Positions 22,629 through 34,016 of a stretch of 64,000 bases of DNA are shown here, piece by piece (positions within the stretch are counted from its first letter, which is position 1; each line of letters opens with the position of its first letter). The notes under the pieces were generated by a model. The model saw nothing but the letters and a program-made list of their open reading frames with translations, ran no database searches and was not told the DNA's origin. A program made the position numbers and the translations under genes. This DNA comes from Zygnema cylindricum (taxonomy: Eukaryota; Streptophyta; Zygnematophyceae; Zygnematales; Zygnemataceae): the NCBI GenBank assembly GCA_037447655.1, contig JBBHKE010002802.1, forward strand, positions 1-64,000. The letters run 5' to 3'.

Positions 22629-22768
22629 GTTGGAATACAAAATAGACAAAAATAAGCAGTTTATTCATGCATTATTTTGTCACATGCAACATCTTACTCG
22701 GCGTGGATGCCATCATACAGCTCTTCAAATTTGCAAGCTTCTTCTTTCTTTAGATCTTGAGGATTCGG
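22629..22768 (+). pseudogene. Isolated exon resembling TCF25/RQC1
   Basis: Between an acceptor (GGCAG, 22624-22628) and a donor-like G|GTCAGT (22769) the frame encodes RLEYKIDKNKQF, then HMQHLTRRGCHHTAL and ICKLLLSLDLED. The core R-R-G-C-H-x-x-A-L-x-x-C-K-L-L-L-S-L-D is characteristic of TCF25 (Rqc1), the ribosome-associated quality-control factor. The next conserved block of the family (a segment around F-C-I-D-Y) was not found downstream. It is therefore an isolated exon or gene fragment. Two diverged positions (H for R, Q for E or Y) suggest drift. Confidence 0.55.
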
Positions 22769-23029
22769 GTCAGTTTTTAATAAGCACACATTTTCGTGGA
22801 AACCACGGTGTTTTTTCTGCCTTTGTTTGTATTTTTTTTTCGTTTGTTTCTTTCTTTCTTTGTTCATTTTTTTTTTGTTTGTTTCTGAATTTGCCAACTG
22901 TCGATTCGTTGCAAGTGTGGGAACTCTGCTGGCCTTAACGGTGGTAAGCATTTCCGTCCTTATCCTCCGCTATGTGACGCCGATATCACAACAGCCGCCT
23001 CCACGTGTCAAAGTCGCAAAACTGCTACC
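22769..23029. other. T-rich non-coding stretch
   Basis: It contains long T runs (22830-22880). The open frame across it beyond the exon is low-complexity F/S-rich and is not credible as protein. Confidence 0.4.
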
Positions 23030-23515
23030 TGTCCCTGTCTGTGCTCACCCTATACCGTCCCCTAGACCTCGGGCCTCTCTTCCTCTGCCACGCTCTCCCT
23101 ATACCGGCCCCTAGACCTCGGGCCTCTCTCCCTCTGCCACCTGGCAGTCCGGATGTCTCCCAATAGTCACGAAGAGAAGGGAGCGAATAGAAGGGAGAGA
23201 GGAGGGGAGAGAGGAAAAGAAAGAGGAGAGTGAGGCCGAAAAGACTAGTGGTGTGTTGATAGAGGCTCCCACGAATGGTGGTATGCCAGCTGGCGCCTAT
23301 GTGGCAGTTTCCAATTTGGGGAGATAGAGCAAGGAAGTTCAAGTTCCTAGTATGGCAGGTGAAGGAGGAGAGGGGGAGAGGGAGAGAGAGAGAGGAAGCG
23401 GGAGAGAGAGGTAGGGAGGTGAGCGGGAGAGAAGAGGAGAGAGGAAGAGAAGAGGGAGAGAGGGGAGAGCTAGAGAGAGGAGAGGTAGAGAGGGGAGAGG
23501 TAAGTAGATAGGGGG
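23030..23515. repeat. Tandem duplication and polypurine GA-rich tract
   Basis: At about 23048-23141 a block containing CCCCTAGACCTCGGGCCTCTC occurs twice in tandem. From 23165 to 23515 the plus strand is almost purely purine (GAGAGG, GGAGAG and GAAGAG words), a run of more than 250 bp broken mainly at 23235-23360. The open frames here are low-complexity products of the repeat. Confidence 0.75.
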
Positions 23516-24104
23516 AGGAAGTGGGAGACCGTGGCTGCCTTTTCAGAGCAGTGATGGAATAGTGAATCCTGTCCTCTGATTGGTCGGTGAGTTTTTTATA
23601 TATATTTTATATATTTATATATACAAATATATATTATTTTTCTCAAAGATACGTGTGTAAGGGTTTTAGGGGCTTGATTAGAACATTATTGTTACGTGAT
23701 TAAAGGTTTATAGGGGTGTGATTAATACCCAATTTAGGATTTTAGATTTTTTTTTAGTCACTAAAATTTTTTAGGATTTAAAAAATAAAGCATTTGTCAT
23801 GTTTTTCCACATAAACAAAAATATAAGTAATACTTGCTTACTTGCAAGAAACATCATAAAAAAAAATATTCAATTTATCGCCAAAACAAAGTATTCAAAG
23901 TATTTGTATTGTATTTCATAAAAAGAAAAAAAAGTCAATGTATGTAATGTTGGTCATATAGAAAAAAACAAAGTAATCAAGTATCACTGAAACAAAGTAG
24001 TTAAAGTATTTGTGTTGTATTTAAAATATATATATATATATACATATATATATAAGTATTTAAAGTAATCAACATATTTTAACTGTTAAAAAATATAAAT
24101 GAAA
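23516..24104. other. AT-rich non-coding stretch with a TA microsatellite
   Basis: ATATAT-type repeats lie at 23598-23634 and 24027-24055. No coding signal was found. Confidence 0.5.
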
Positions 24105-25280
24105 ATACGTGGTTGTAGCGCATTCTGACCCATTGAATAAGAGGCATGTCAAAAACTTTAGAATAAAATATGGTTTATTGTATTTGCGAACAAGGGATAG
24201 ACTATGCATTCGTGAAATGGGAGACTTAAGAAAACAACTTTTACAGGAAGCCCATGAGCATTTAGGACATATAGGTCGAGATAAAACTCTTAGTTGGTTG
24301 CAGAGTAGATTGTTTTGGCCCAAGATGTCAAACCAGGTGTCGAAACCATGGAAATTTGTGTCCTTTGCCAACAGAGTAAACCTAGTAACCAGAAACCTAG
24401 AGGTCTCTTAAAACCTTTATATATCCCCGAAAGACTATAAGAAATTGTTAGTATGGATTTTATTCTCACGGTTGCCAGCTACATTTTGAAAAAATGACAG
24501 TATCATTGTCGTAGGTGATAGGTTCAGTAAATGGCAATCTTTATCCCTTGCAAATCTACTCATTCACTTGTAGATATTGCAAAGTTATATTTTGACAACG
24601 TGGTTAGACATGAAGGAGCCCCCTTGTCTATAGTCTGTGATAGGGGGTCTAAATTTACGTCTGCATTTTGGAAAGAATTGCAGCAAAATTTAGGCACTGA
24701 ATTAAAATGAGTACCTCTTATCACCTTAAGACGGATGGACAGACAGAAAGATAAAACTTACACAGGAGGAAATGCTTATGATTGTTTATAGTGGAATTTA
24801 GAACAGGTGGGAATCTAAACTTCCATTAATGGAATTTGCATACAATCCTTGTAAACATGCTAGTACGGGATTCTCACCATTTGAAGTTGCATACGGATAC
24901 CAACCCACAGAAGCATTAGACTTAGTGATAGGGGTCACTCAAGAGAATAGAGGTTCAGGAACAGAGTTTTAGAAATACATTAAAACAGTTTGGAAAACAG
25001 TTGAGGAAACATTATTCGAGGCACAAAGAATGCAAGACTTAAATACTAACCACAAACAGGGTGATTAGATGGTAAGCACAAGTGACAAGGTTAGGCTTTC
25101 AACAACTCATTACAGGTACAAGATCAAGGGACAATCGGATCCTACGGGGAAATTTGCTCCTAAGTATATTGGACCATTTGTTGTAATCGAGATGATATCG
25201 TCATGTGTACTGTTCTAGATAATGCAGAAATATGTCATTTGTTCCATTTAGATCATTTCGAAATTTGTGGCGATTACCAT
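24105..25280 (+). pseudogene. Ty3/Gypsy integrase remnant
   Basis: Decayed pol C-terminus of a Gypsy-type LTR element. The H2C2 zinc-binding module is visible: AHEHLGHIGRDKTLSWL (about 24250-24300), FWPKM, then CVLCQQSK in a shifted frame at about 24355. The catalytic core shows VSMDF (first D) and IVCDRGSKFTSAFWKEL (second D, about 24630-24680), followed by many stops. Near 25140-25190 the segment KFAPKYIGPFVV is typical of the integrase C-terminal domain. Frameshifts and stops every 50-150 bp rule out function. No LTRs, reverse transcriptase or RNase H were found beside it, so it is a fragment. It is the only Gypsy-derived piece seen here. Confidence 0.8.
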
Positions 25281-26590
25281 CCACAACAATGTCAAAAAAT
25301 GTTAATTGTACAAATCTAACGAGACTAAAACATGCAGCTTGAATGATTCAAAATAATGCCCAAAAGTTTGATTTTAGGACGCAAAACCACAAAATTAATA
25401 AAAGGAGGATGTTTTTTGGACGCTTCGGTTATATATGATGTGAAGGCGGTCAGGATCTTTCCACAAATTAATGTGAAAAATGTGAATTCAAACGAGAATT
25501 TGAATGCGAATTTGAACGCGAATTCGAAATTCAAATGTGAATGAGTGAAACCTCATGTGAATGCAAATGGGAGTTTTTCAAGGAAAATTGAAGTTCCATT
25601 TCAATGTTTTGCAAGATTTTTGATGAGGTGAGAGAATTGTGGAGGAAGGAAAGTTTTGCTAATTGTGGTAAACAAATGAGATACTATTCCGTCAAATGAC
25701 AACAGTAGTTAGTGTTGGGTATCGGGTAAATTCATATCGTTATACTTTCGATATTCAATATATTTTGAAATCGATTGAGTAAAATCCTTGATATATTGTA
25801 CCGAGAGTGTAACAGTAATAGTGGATCGAACGGAGTTGTAAATGGGTATTTAAAGGTTAGGATAATAAAGTTATGAATTTGGAAGACGTCCGCGAAAGAA
25901 TCGCGCGATTTGAAGTTTTAATTGAAAAGATATAGCAATGGGTGTATTTAGGTGACAGCGCGGGGTCAAACTAACAAGTGGGTATCATTGAAACGGGTTT
26001 ATGGTCAAATTAGTACTGAAATTTTGAGTGTACGTTTCATAAAGTACTAATGAAACATTTAGTCGTTTAGTGCGCATGATTGTTTGTTTCGTACAATTTT
26101 TAGTACGAAACGTCACTTTCACTTAATGGAATTTCGTAGGTAGTTTCGCGCGCGAAATTTTCGACGCATGTTCGTGCGAAGTCGCGTTTCGTTTGGCGCG
26201 CACATTTGCACGTAAATGTTATGTAGTGAAACATAGCGTTTGATTGGTTGGTAAGTGCTACGTAGTTAGTAAGAGATTTCACACGTTTTTGCATTGGTCA
26301 GTCTTAGTCCTTGCTGATCAATGATTATCCCACGTAAAACCTGTTCAACGGAGCGTTGACTCTGGCCTGGCTGGTCAAGGGCGATGATGGATAAATAGTG
26401 AAGTGGTATGGCTAGTCAAGGGCGATGATGGATAAAAAGTGAAGTGTAACAGAAGAGTAGAAATATTTTCCTTTGGAAAAGTTTGTGGAAATTCTAACTA
26501 ATCTTGGTCTTGAGCGATTAAAACCAAATTGGAGCAATGGCATTTTTGCACTGAAATCTCTTACAAACTAAGTAGTGTTTTAGTAGTTAA
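25281..26590. other. Non-coding stretch with short tandem repeats
   Basis: At 25476-25550 a roughly 12-bp motif (GAATTTGAACGC-like) is repeated several times. At about 26369-26443 the block GTCAAGGGCGATGATGGATAAA occurs as two tandem copies about 40 bp apart. At 25710 TAGTGTTGGGTATCGGGTAA resembles the tip of the hAT-like element at 34017, but its partner end was not found. Confidence 0.5.
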
Positions 26591-27256
26591 TGTTGTTCTA
26601 CAACCACCGGTGCAGGTGGAGGAGCAGCAGTAGTAGTAGAAGTAGACATGATACACTCTCAGAAGCTATCAAGAATCCGACCAAACAGTTGTTCTTAAGT
26701 GCTCACCAATTCTTATACAAGCATCCAAACCTCACAAAACTCTATCAGAATATAGAGTAGCATAAACACTGACAACTCCCAAAGTTTCAGCACAATTGAC
26801 CCGACAACACTCAAGATATAATACTCAAAAGTTTCCCAAAAATTGTCTGCAGTTTTACTACTAGGAAGTTTGGATACATAATATGTTCTGAGTCCTAAGT
26901 TTTGTACTTGTGTTGAACTGACAATACCAATGTACTTGAGTGGTACGTCAAACCACCAAGCTACCACTAATCTGAGCTACCACTGAGCCATCACTAAGCT
27001 ACCACTAAGCTATAACTAAGCTGATTAGAATCGTATCTATCGCAGTTGCTCTATTCTGTACAGAATCACATTAAGAATATCAGACGCTGCGTTTTCCGTA
27101 CGGACCATATCAAATATAATCGTGGTTGCAATGTCCTGTCTGTGTTGCAGCTTCGCTGCTGTGGTGCTCTGTCTGTATAGCAGCTGCGCTGCTCTGTCTA
27201 TATAGCAGCAGCGCTGCTGCGCTGCTCTGAGACTGAAATATTTCCAAAAGACAACA
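26591..27256 (-). repeat. Element E 3' LTR
   Basis: 666 bp, pairing with 31506-32163. It contains the duplicated gag start (the ATG appears as CAT at 26648-26650 on the plus strand). GCAGC-rich repeat units lie at 27145-27230. Confidence 0.9.
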
Positions 27257-27416
27257 CTCCCCTAAAGTTTTAGACTCAGTATACCAGCGCAGCTGCGATG
27301 ATAAACTAGCGCAGCATCGCAGCATAGCAATATAGCAGTTAGCAAGTCATCCAGTCCTACTATATCTCTATGGTGGACTTATCGCAGAGTGGCAGTATAG
27401 CAGTGCAGCAATTCAA

Positions 27417-30400
27417 CTATTCACTTAATCTCACTGCGTCCCTACAATACTTCAGCTTAGGAGCAGGAAGAGCTTTAGTGAGCATATTTGCAATCATTTT
27501 TGCATCTGGCAAATAACATAATTTAATCACTCTAGAGAACACTTTTTCTCTTACAAAGTGTAATCGTACATCCATATGCTTGCTTTTGAAGTGATGACAT
27601 GGGTTAGAAGCAATGGCAATGGCAGCCTGGTTATCACACCATATCACCTGTGGACCAAGTTGCATGTATCCTTGTTCTTGTAACATAGATTTTACCCATA
27701 AGAGTTCTTTGAGGGTCGAGCTTGCTGCATATATTCTGACTCCATTGTCGATTGTGCTGTCACCTTTTGAAGTTTGCTGCTCCAGCAGCAAGTTTCGTTC
27801 CCAACTTGTAGAACTAATCCCGTGGTGGATTTCCGGCTTGGCATATCACCATAGCTTGCATCACTCCACGTTTGCAGTTTTACTTCTCCTCCGCCTAGTG
27901 TGAGTTTGAGGTCTTTGGTTCTGGCCAAATATCTTAAGACTCTCTTTGCTGCATCAAAGTCAGATTTTCTCGGATTCTCTAGACTCCTGCTCAGTACCCC
28001 GACTGCTGCAGCAATGTCAAGAAGGGTACAATTCATGAAATATATTAAGCTTCCCACTATCTGTCTTTAAGGTATTTGTGTCATAAAAAAATTCAACCCT
28101 GATTCTAAATACTCGCTAACAATGACACCTGGTTCTGTCTCTTCTCCCTCTAACTTCTGCCGAACCTCCATTGGAGTTAGACATCCTTTTGCCCCCCGCA
28201 TTCCGTACTCATCTAACATGTTTCCAATAGCCTCCTTTTGAGTCAATTTTATTACTTTCTTATTTTCTGCCCCTCTCTACCTGAATAACCAAAACATATT
28301 TTGCCTCACCGAGGTCTTTCATCTCGAACCGTGAGTTTAGAGCAGTTTTGATTTTGTTAATTTCAGCCATTAATTTGCTAATTAATACTAAATCATCTAC
28401 ATACACCGCTATATACTCTATCCCATTTTCACCCTTTAGAAGTAGACAAAGTGATCAGAAAAAATCCTTTGAAATCCTAGGCTAATTAGGAAATCATCAA
28501 GCTTCAGATTCCACTGTCTAGGGGCCTGTTTTAGGCCGTATAGAGATTTTAGCAACTTGCATACTAAGTGCTCTTTTCCATGTTCCACATACTTTTCAGG
28601 CTGCTGTATGTAAATGGTCTCTTCTAGTTCTCCATGCAAAAAGGTCGTCTTTACATCCATTTGATGCATTTCCATATCTTCTATAGCAGCTAGAGACAAC
28701 AAAATCCTAACTGTCGGAAATCTTACAACCGGAGAAAATGTTTCTTCAAAATCGATTCATTCCTTTTGATTATACCCCTTTGCCAGAAGTCTGGCCTTAT
28801 AACGTTCAATGGTGTTTTCGGGATTTAACTTCACTTTGAATACCCATTTGTTGCCGATCGTTTTTCGGTTCGGAGGAAGGTTCACAAGCTCCCATGTTTG
28901 AGCCTCCATGATGGACTTCATTTCGTCGTTTGCTCCCTCGATCCAGTGATTCCGTTCTGGTGATGAGAAGGCCTCCTGAATGGTCAAAGTCTCCCTTGAG
29001 GCTGCCGAGTAGGCAAAGTGAGAACTTGCTTGCAGGCGGCTGCTGGATCTTCTTCCCCCCGGAAATTTTGAGGCTGAGATCGTAGGATGCCGCGCATTGC
29101 GCTGGTTGCGATCTATGTGGATTGACCGTTGTTGGTCTGGTTGGAACTGAACTTGTTGAGGAACTTGGAGAGATTCTGACTACGGAGTCACTACTGGAGA
29201 ATGTTGCATCTTTGGGACAATTTCTTGCATGCAATCCAAAATGACATATTCCTGTACCTTTTGCAGTTTTTGTTGCTCTGTCATTTTAAATAAATTTACA
29301 GAGTCAAACTCATCCTTTAAAATAATATTCCGAGCTACAACTATTTTTTGCCTCTCAAACACAAAGACTCTATAACCTTTTGAGTGATCGTCATATTTTA
29401 ACAAAATACCTGGTAGTCCCTTCGGTTCCATTTTCCATCTATCTGTGGACATATCCAATATAAAGCATTGACTACCAAAGACTTTGAAATGGCTAACATC
29501 TGGTTTGCTACCTGTCCAGATCTCGTAAGGAGTAGTGTCTACCGATCAGGATCCAATCATATTCTTAATATAAACTGCACAATTTAGAGCCTCAGCCCAG
29601 AATTTCGGATCCACATTTTTATCTGCGAGCATCGACCTAGAGCTCTCCGTGAGAGTTCTATTTAGTCTCTCCGACACCCCATTTTGTTCCGGTGAATATG
29701 GAACAGTCAATAGATGACTAATACCTTCCTCGAGTAAAAAGGTTTCAAATTCTTTCGATGTATATTCACCACCATTGTCCAATCTGAGCTGCAAAATAGG
29801 TAAATTATGAAGTTTTTCAACCCATGTTTTATAGTGTTTGAAGTGACCAAACACTTCACTCTTCTCCTTCATGAAGTAAACTTTTGTAAACTTGGAGAAA
29901 TCGTCTATGAAGGTGACCATATATTTCATCTCCCGGGCAGATGGAACCTTCGCAGGACCAAAAACATCCGAATGAATTTGTTGCAACAGTTTCGTTGACC
30001 GATGCTCAGACTCTTTAGGAAATGGCAATAAGTGGATTTTGCCTAAAGCGCAACCATCACAAGTTTTGACCGGCTCATTTGTGATTGATACACCCTCTAT
30101 TTTTCCAGCAAGGACCATTTTCCTCAAACTATCATAGTTGACATGGCATAATCTTTTATGCCACAACTCATTTGAGTGCAAAACACCGGAGTACAAAACA
30201 TCATTCTCCTTCGTATTAGCCATATCCATGCGATACATCTTGCTACTATCTCTAGTACCTGCAACCGCAACCGTGCCATTTTTGCTTACAACCTGCCGAC
30301 CATTTTTCAAATTAACCTCAAAGCCTTTACTCTCTACCAACGACGTAGAAAACAGATTTTTCTAAAAGTCACGCACAAATAAAACATTGTGAAGAGTCTT

Positions 30401-30670
30401 TTCAATTGCTTTTCCTTCTACATCAACTAGCAAGGACACATCACCCATAGCACGAGTTTGGACACTCATTCCACAGGCATAATAAATATTTTTCTCCGGC
30501 GTTGCTTTCAGATTTTTGAAGATGGCCTTGTTCTAACACATGTGGGCTGACGCTCATGTATCCATTATCCATCCAAGGTCCTTCGCGCCCTCCATTGCTG
30601 CCGCCATAGCGAATAGATCCGTGTTGTCCTCCTCAGAAAATGTCAGAGTCTCGTCTTGGAGTGATGAAGA
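27417..30670 (-). pseudogene. Element E pol pseudogene
   Basis: Read downward. The protease has its active site destroyed: in the D-T-G-A motif (near 30560) the glycine codon is now TGA. The zinc-binding pre-integrase has HKRLCH and CDGCALGK. Integrase has HSDVFGP, LRLDNGGEY and PEQNGVSERLN, so the D-D-E residues are kept (30340-29546 is the longest clean frame). Reverse transcriptase is at about 28990-28380, with LYGLKQAPRQW; its YVDD region (about 28395) is out of frame or broken. RNase H has TWSDASYGDMP, ESEYM with an adjacent deletion, and CDNQAAI. Stops lie near 30530, 30362, 29546, 29180, 28757 and 28436, with frameshifts near 28280 and 27730. It ends at 27417. Confidence 0.9.
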
Positions 30671-30673
30671 GGC

Positions 30674-31564
30674 TTAAAACAGTGCATTTCCACGAGGTGT
30701 AGGCCTCGTGAAGCTTTTGTAAAACTGACTTTGTTCCCATCGCGGCTTGTATAAACCTGTATCGTTAGCTTGTTTAAGTTTAGGACAGAATTTGTATCCA
30801 TGACCTCTCTCACTACAATAAAAACATGCATTGTTTGATTGTCTATTTCCACCCTGATTAAACTGTTTGAACTGGTGAAACTGATTACGTTGCTGATTAA
30901 ATTGACCTTTCCTCCCAAAGTCTAAATTAAAAGCCTCTACTTGCTCAGCTTTGAGAATATTAGATGTAGCTTCCTCCTCTAGTAAAATATTGATGGCTAA
31001 CTGTAAAGTCCAGCTAGCTTTATCTTTCTGTTTGAGCATGTCAGATGCTACTTTCATACTACGAGGGAGACCCCTCATGAGCAATGCTGCCTGTTGAAAC
31101 AGAGGAAACACCCCACCTGCGCAAGCATGTGCATCTACAAGGATACGAAATTTGTTAGAATATTCAGCCATTGTACCGCCAGTGTACTTATAGTCCCAAA
31201 TTTTTCCAGCCAATAGAAGCTCTTTCTGGACATTAGCCTTTTCATAATTACTTTTAAGGGATTTCCAGATATCAATTGTTTTTTTCATTTTTATCCGAGA
31301 CATAGCTAAGTCCTCAGATATACAAAATTTCAGAATAGAACGAGCTTGCGTATTTTTCTTAGACCATGACGGATCAGATTCATCCAGCGAACCATCCAAT
31401 ATATCCAAAAGATTGACATTCTCAAAATGTGTCTCCACCATATCCGCCCAGTAAACATACTTATCCCCGGAAAAGATAGGAATTCTTGATGACATGCCCA
31501 TAACATGTTGTTCTACAACCACCGGTGCAGGTGGAGGAGCAGCAGTAGTAGTAGAAATAGACAT
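30674..31564 (-). CDS. Element E gag, intact 296-residue frame
   Basis: Complete gag-type frame, the best-preserved in the B/E family. It begins with ATG at 31564-31562 inside the 5' LTR, 59 nt before the LTR end, and reads through the PBS as H-V-M-G. The capsid domain includes IPIFSGDKYVYWADM (about residues 28-42), LDILDGSLDESDPSW, ILKFCISEDLAMSRIKMKK and KIWDYKYTGG. A Gln/Asn-rich linker precedes the CX2CX4HX4C zinc knuckle C-FY-C-SERG-H-GYKF-C (about residues 245-258), which binds genomic RNA in this family. The frame ends in TAA just before the protease, where a serine codon is expected from element B. Translation as a free gag, without pol, is therefore possible in principle but not shown. 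Confidence 0.82.
   Translation of the reverse strand: MSISTTTAAPPPAPVVVEQHVMGMSSRIPIFSGDKYVYWADMVETHFENVNLLDILDGSLDESDPSWSKKNTQARSILKFCISEDLAMSRIKMKKTIDIWKSLKSNYEKANVQKELLLAGKIWDYKYTGGTMAEYSNKFRILVDAHACAGGVFPLFQQAALLMRGLPRSMKVASDMLKQKDKASWTLQLAINILLEEEATSNILKAEQVEAFNLDFGRKGQFNQQRNQFHQFKQFNQGGNRQSNNACFYCSERGHGYKFCPKLKQANDTGLYKPRWEQSQFYKSFTRPTPRGNALF
31494..31505 (-). other. Element E primer binding site, inside the gag frame
   Basis: The minus strand reads TGTTATGGGCAT next to the LTR; GTTATGGGC matches the complement of the initiator tRNA-Met anticodon arm, with mismatches at the edges. Confidence 0.5.
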
Positions 31565-32163
31565 GATACACTCTCATAAGCTATCAAGAATCCTACCAAA
31601 CAGTTGTTCTTAAGTGCTCACCAATTCTTATACAAGCATCCAAACGTCACAAAACTCTATCAGAATACAGAGTAATATAAACACTGACAACTCCCAAAGT
31701 TTCAGCACAATTGACTCGACAACACTCAAGATATAATACTCAAAAGTTTCCCAAAAATTGTTTGCAGTTTTACTACTTGGAAGTCTGGATACATAATATG
31801 TTTTGAGTCCTAAGTCTTATACTTGTGTTGAACTGACAATACCAGTGTACTTGAGTGGTACGTCAAACCACCAAGCTACCACTAATATGAGCTACCACAG
31901 AGCTATCACTAAGCTACCACTGAGCTATAACTAAGCTGACTAGAATCGTATCTATCGCAATTTCTCTATTCTGTACATAATCACATTAAGAATATCAGAC
32001 GTTGCGTTGTCCGTACAGACCATATCAAATATAATCGTGGTTGCGTTGTCCTGTCTGTGTTGCAGTTGCGCTGCTCTGTCTGTATAGCAGCTGCGCTGCT
32101 CTGTCTATATAGCAGCTACGCTGCTGCGCTGCTATGAGACTGAAAGATTTCCAAAAGACAACA
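31506..32163 (-). repeat. Element E 5' LTR
   Basis: 658 bp. On the minus strand it starts TGTTGTCTTTTGGAAA, continues into GCAGC-rich units (32130-32050), and its last 59 nt encode the gag N-terminus. Confidence 0.92.
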
Positions 32164-32772
32164 ATGTATACTAATAAAGGTAAGTTTAATTAACATCTAA
32201 TAATCATAATATACTACCGTTTGAAAAAGTGTAGGATACGGTCGGTGTCCGACTGTACAAATTGTAGTGATGCGTTAGTAACAGATTCGCGGTATAGTGT
32301 ACGGTTAACGTGGCGTGATGTGACGCGATCGCACGCGCCAAAACTAAAAGTACGATACTGTATGTAAGATATATTTATGAGTATTCAATAATAAAATACT
32401 TAATATAAAATTAATACATATATAACTTTAATATAATACTTATATAAATAACATTAAATATAACAATATATTAATATAATTTAATTATTAATAATTATTT
32501 CACGTGCGAGCGCAATTTTTTTAAATCATTATTTGTACCTTTTTACAATTTTTTATAGCGAAACCTATATTAGATTATTTTACGCTAATCAACCCTTACC
32601 TTAAATAGTATAATGAAAAATTCAAAATCATTTACTCTATTTAACGTGAGAGACTCGAAAATTAGGGCGACCGAATTAGCGTTATTTACTGTAATTACGA
32701 TTCGCGGTGTAGTGTAAGGTTAACGTGGCGTGATGTGACGGGATCGCACGCGCCAAAATTAAAATTACTATA
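32164..32772. repeat. Decayed repeat with a terminal GATTCGCGGTGTA end
   Basis: A block containing GATTCGCGGTGTAGTGTA and then GGTTAACGTGGCGTGATG occurs at about 32275, again at 32706 and again at 34757. The segment 32510-32720 is also repeated at about 33815-34016. This looks like overlapping copies of one MITE-like family rather than genes. Confidence 0.6.
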
Positions 32773-32840
32773 CACCGTCAATCGCTATTAGAGTAAAGGA
32801 ATAAATAGCGTAAAAAAAAAAATAGTGTTATTAACACTTA

Positions 32841-33577
32841 GGGTGAAGTTCCATCATACGTTTCTGCAATTGTACGGCAAACTCTACAGACCGGGTCAAT
32901 TGAGTCGATGTTCCATCACGTAGAGTATGTGAGCCACGTGTTCTAAACTGACTGGCGCCACGCAATCTGCGATCCGATAGTGAATATCTTTCAGATTTTT
33001 AGCACCGACAAACTTAGCTTCAAATCTTGACTTGCGTACCATGTACCTACGTACGAAGTAATGATAGGACAAAACTTTTATACTTTTTGCACACTCCAGT
33101 CTGTACGCCAGCTCATTTTTTAGGGTTTCAATTTTCGAAAATAACGAAAGTCCTTTGAGAGAAATAGTGTGACGAACAAAAGTTACCGAAAATAGCGTGA
33201 CGGGAGAATGTTACAAAATTTCGTTTTTATTTTCGGTTGTATTTTGGAAACCGCGTGTGATGTGCAAATCTTAAGATTTTTCGTTGGTTTTCCATCATGA
33301 CACGTAGCTTAATCGTCCAGCGTGTCACGATTTTTTTGTTTTGTATCTGCCAACCCACCTCCTTGAGGTGGGTTGACAGTTACAAAATAAAATGAAGCGA
33401 ACTCCTCGCAGGTGAACATCCGACGGCCATTATTACCTCCAAGACCTTCGGAGAGTATTGGCAAGATTCTCTGTAATGTTGTTTTTCGTATAAAAACAAA
33501 ATAGGCGGTACGATTTGGTACGGAAGGTCGAGGATTTCTGTAAACTACGCCACTTTTCGCCTGATGGAACGTCACCC
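32841..33577. mobile_element. PIF/Harbinger-like non-autonomous element
   Basis: 737 bp with terminal inverted repeats GGGTGAAGTTCCATCA / TGATGGAACGTCACCC (one mismatch) and a 3-bp TTA duplication (32838-32840, 33578-33580). A TTA/TAA duplication with GGG-type termini is typical of PIF/Harbinger. Its open frame (33575-33309, minus) has no transposase motif. It sits inside an M1-like MITE. Confidence 0.78.
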
Positions 33578-34016
33578 TTATTGGGAATTTTTTTATTTTG
33601 AAACAAAATATATATTCTAATTAATCCCTAACTGTAATTAGGGTTGTCTTGAATAATAAATACCCGCCCTTTCGATGTCTACAGTAATATGTGTATTTGT
33701 ACAAAATCTGACAATTCGTACGCCGTCGCGCTGTTCACACGGTCGACGGACGAACATATGAGAACGTGATTTTTTCGACGAGTTTGCATCTTTTTCTTCC
33801 GGTGCACATTCATACGTGCGAGCACGATTCTACTAAATCATTATTTGTACCTTTTTTGTTTTTACAATTATTTATAGCTAACCTGCATTATATTTTTTTA
33901 CTCTAATCAATCCTTACCCTAAATAGTATAATAATTTTTTTTAAATCATTTACTCTATTTAACGTGAGAGACTCGAAAATTAGGGCAACTGAATTAGCGT
34001 TATTTACTACAATTAC

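Larger units (their letters stand above)
26591..32163 (-). mobile_element. Copia element E, full length
   Basis: 5573-bp minus-strand Copia element of the same family as B. On the minus strand: 5' LTR 32163-31506, PBS 31505-31494, gag from 31564 (inside the LTR), protease, integrase, reverse transcriptase, RNase H ending at 27417, polypurine tract, 3' LTR 27256-26591. Termini are TGTTG...CAACA. The flanking 5-mers (GTTAA left, ATGTA right) do not match, so no target duplication is visible. The LTRs differ at scattered positions and in the number of GCAGC-type units. Confidence 0.92.

Noticed and set aside
24069-24371. 100-codon minus-strand frame
   Set aside because: Antisense to the Gypsy integrase zinc-binding region.
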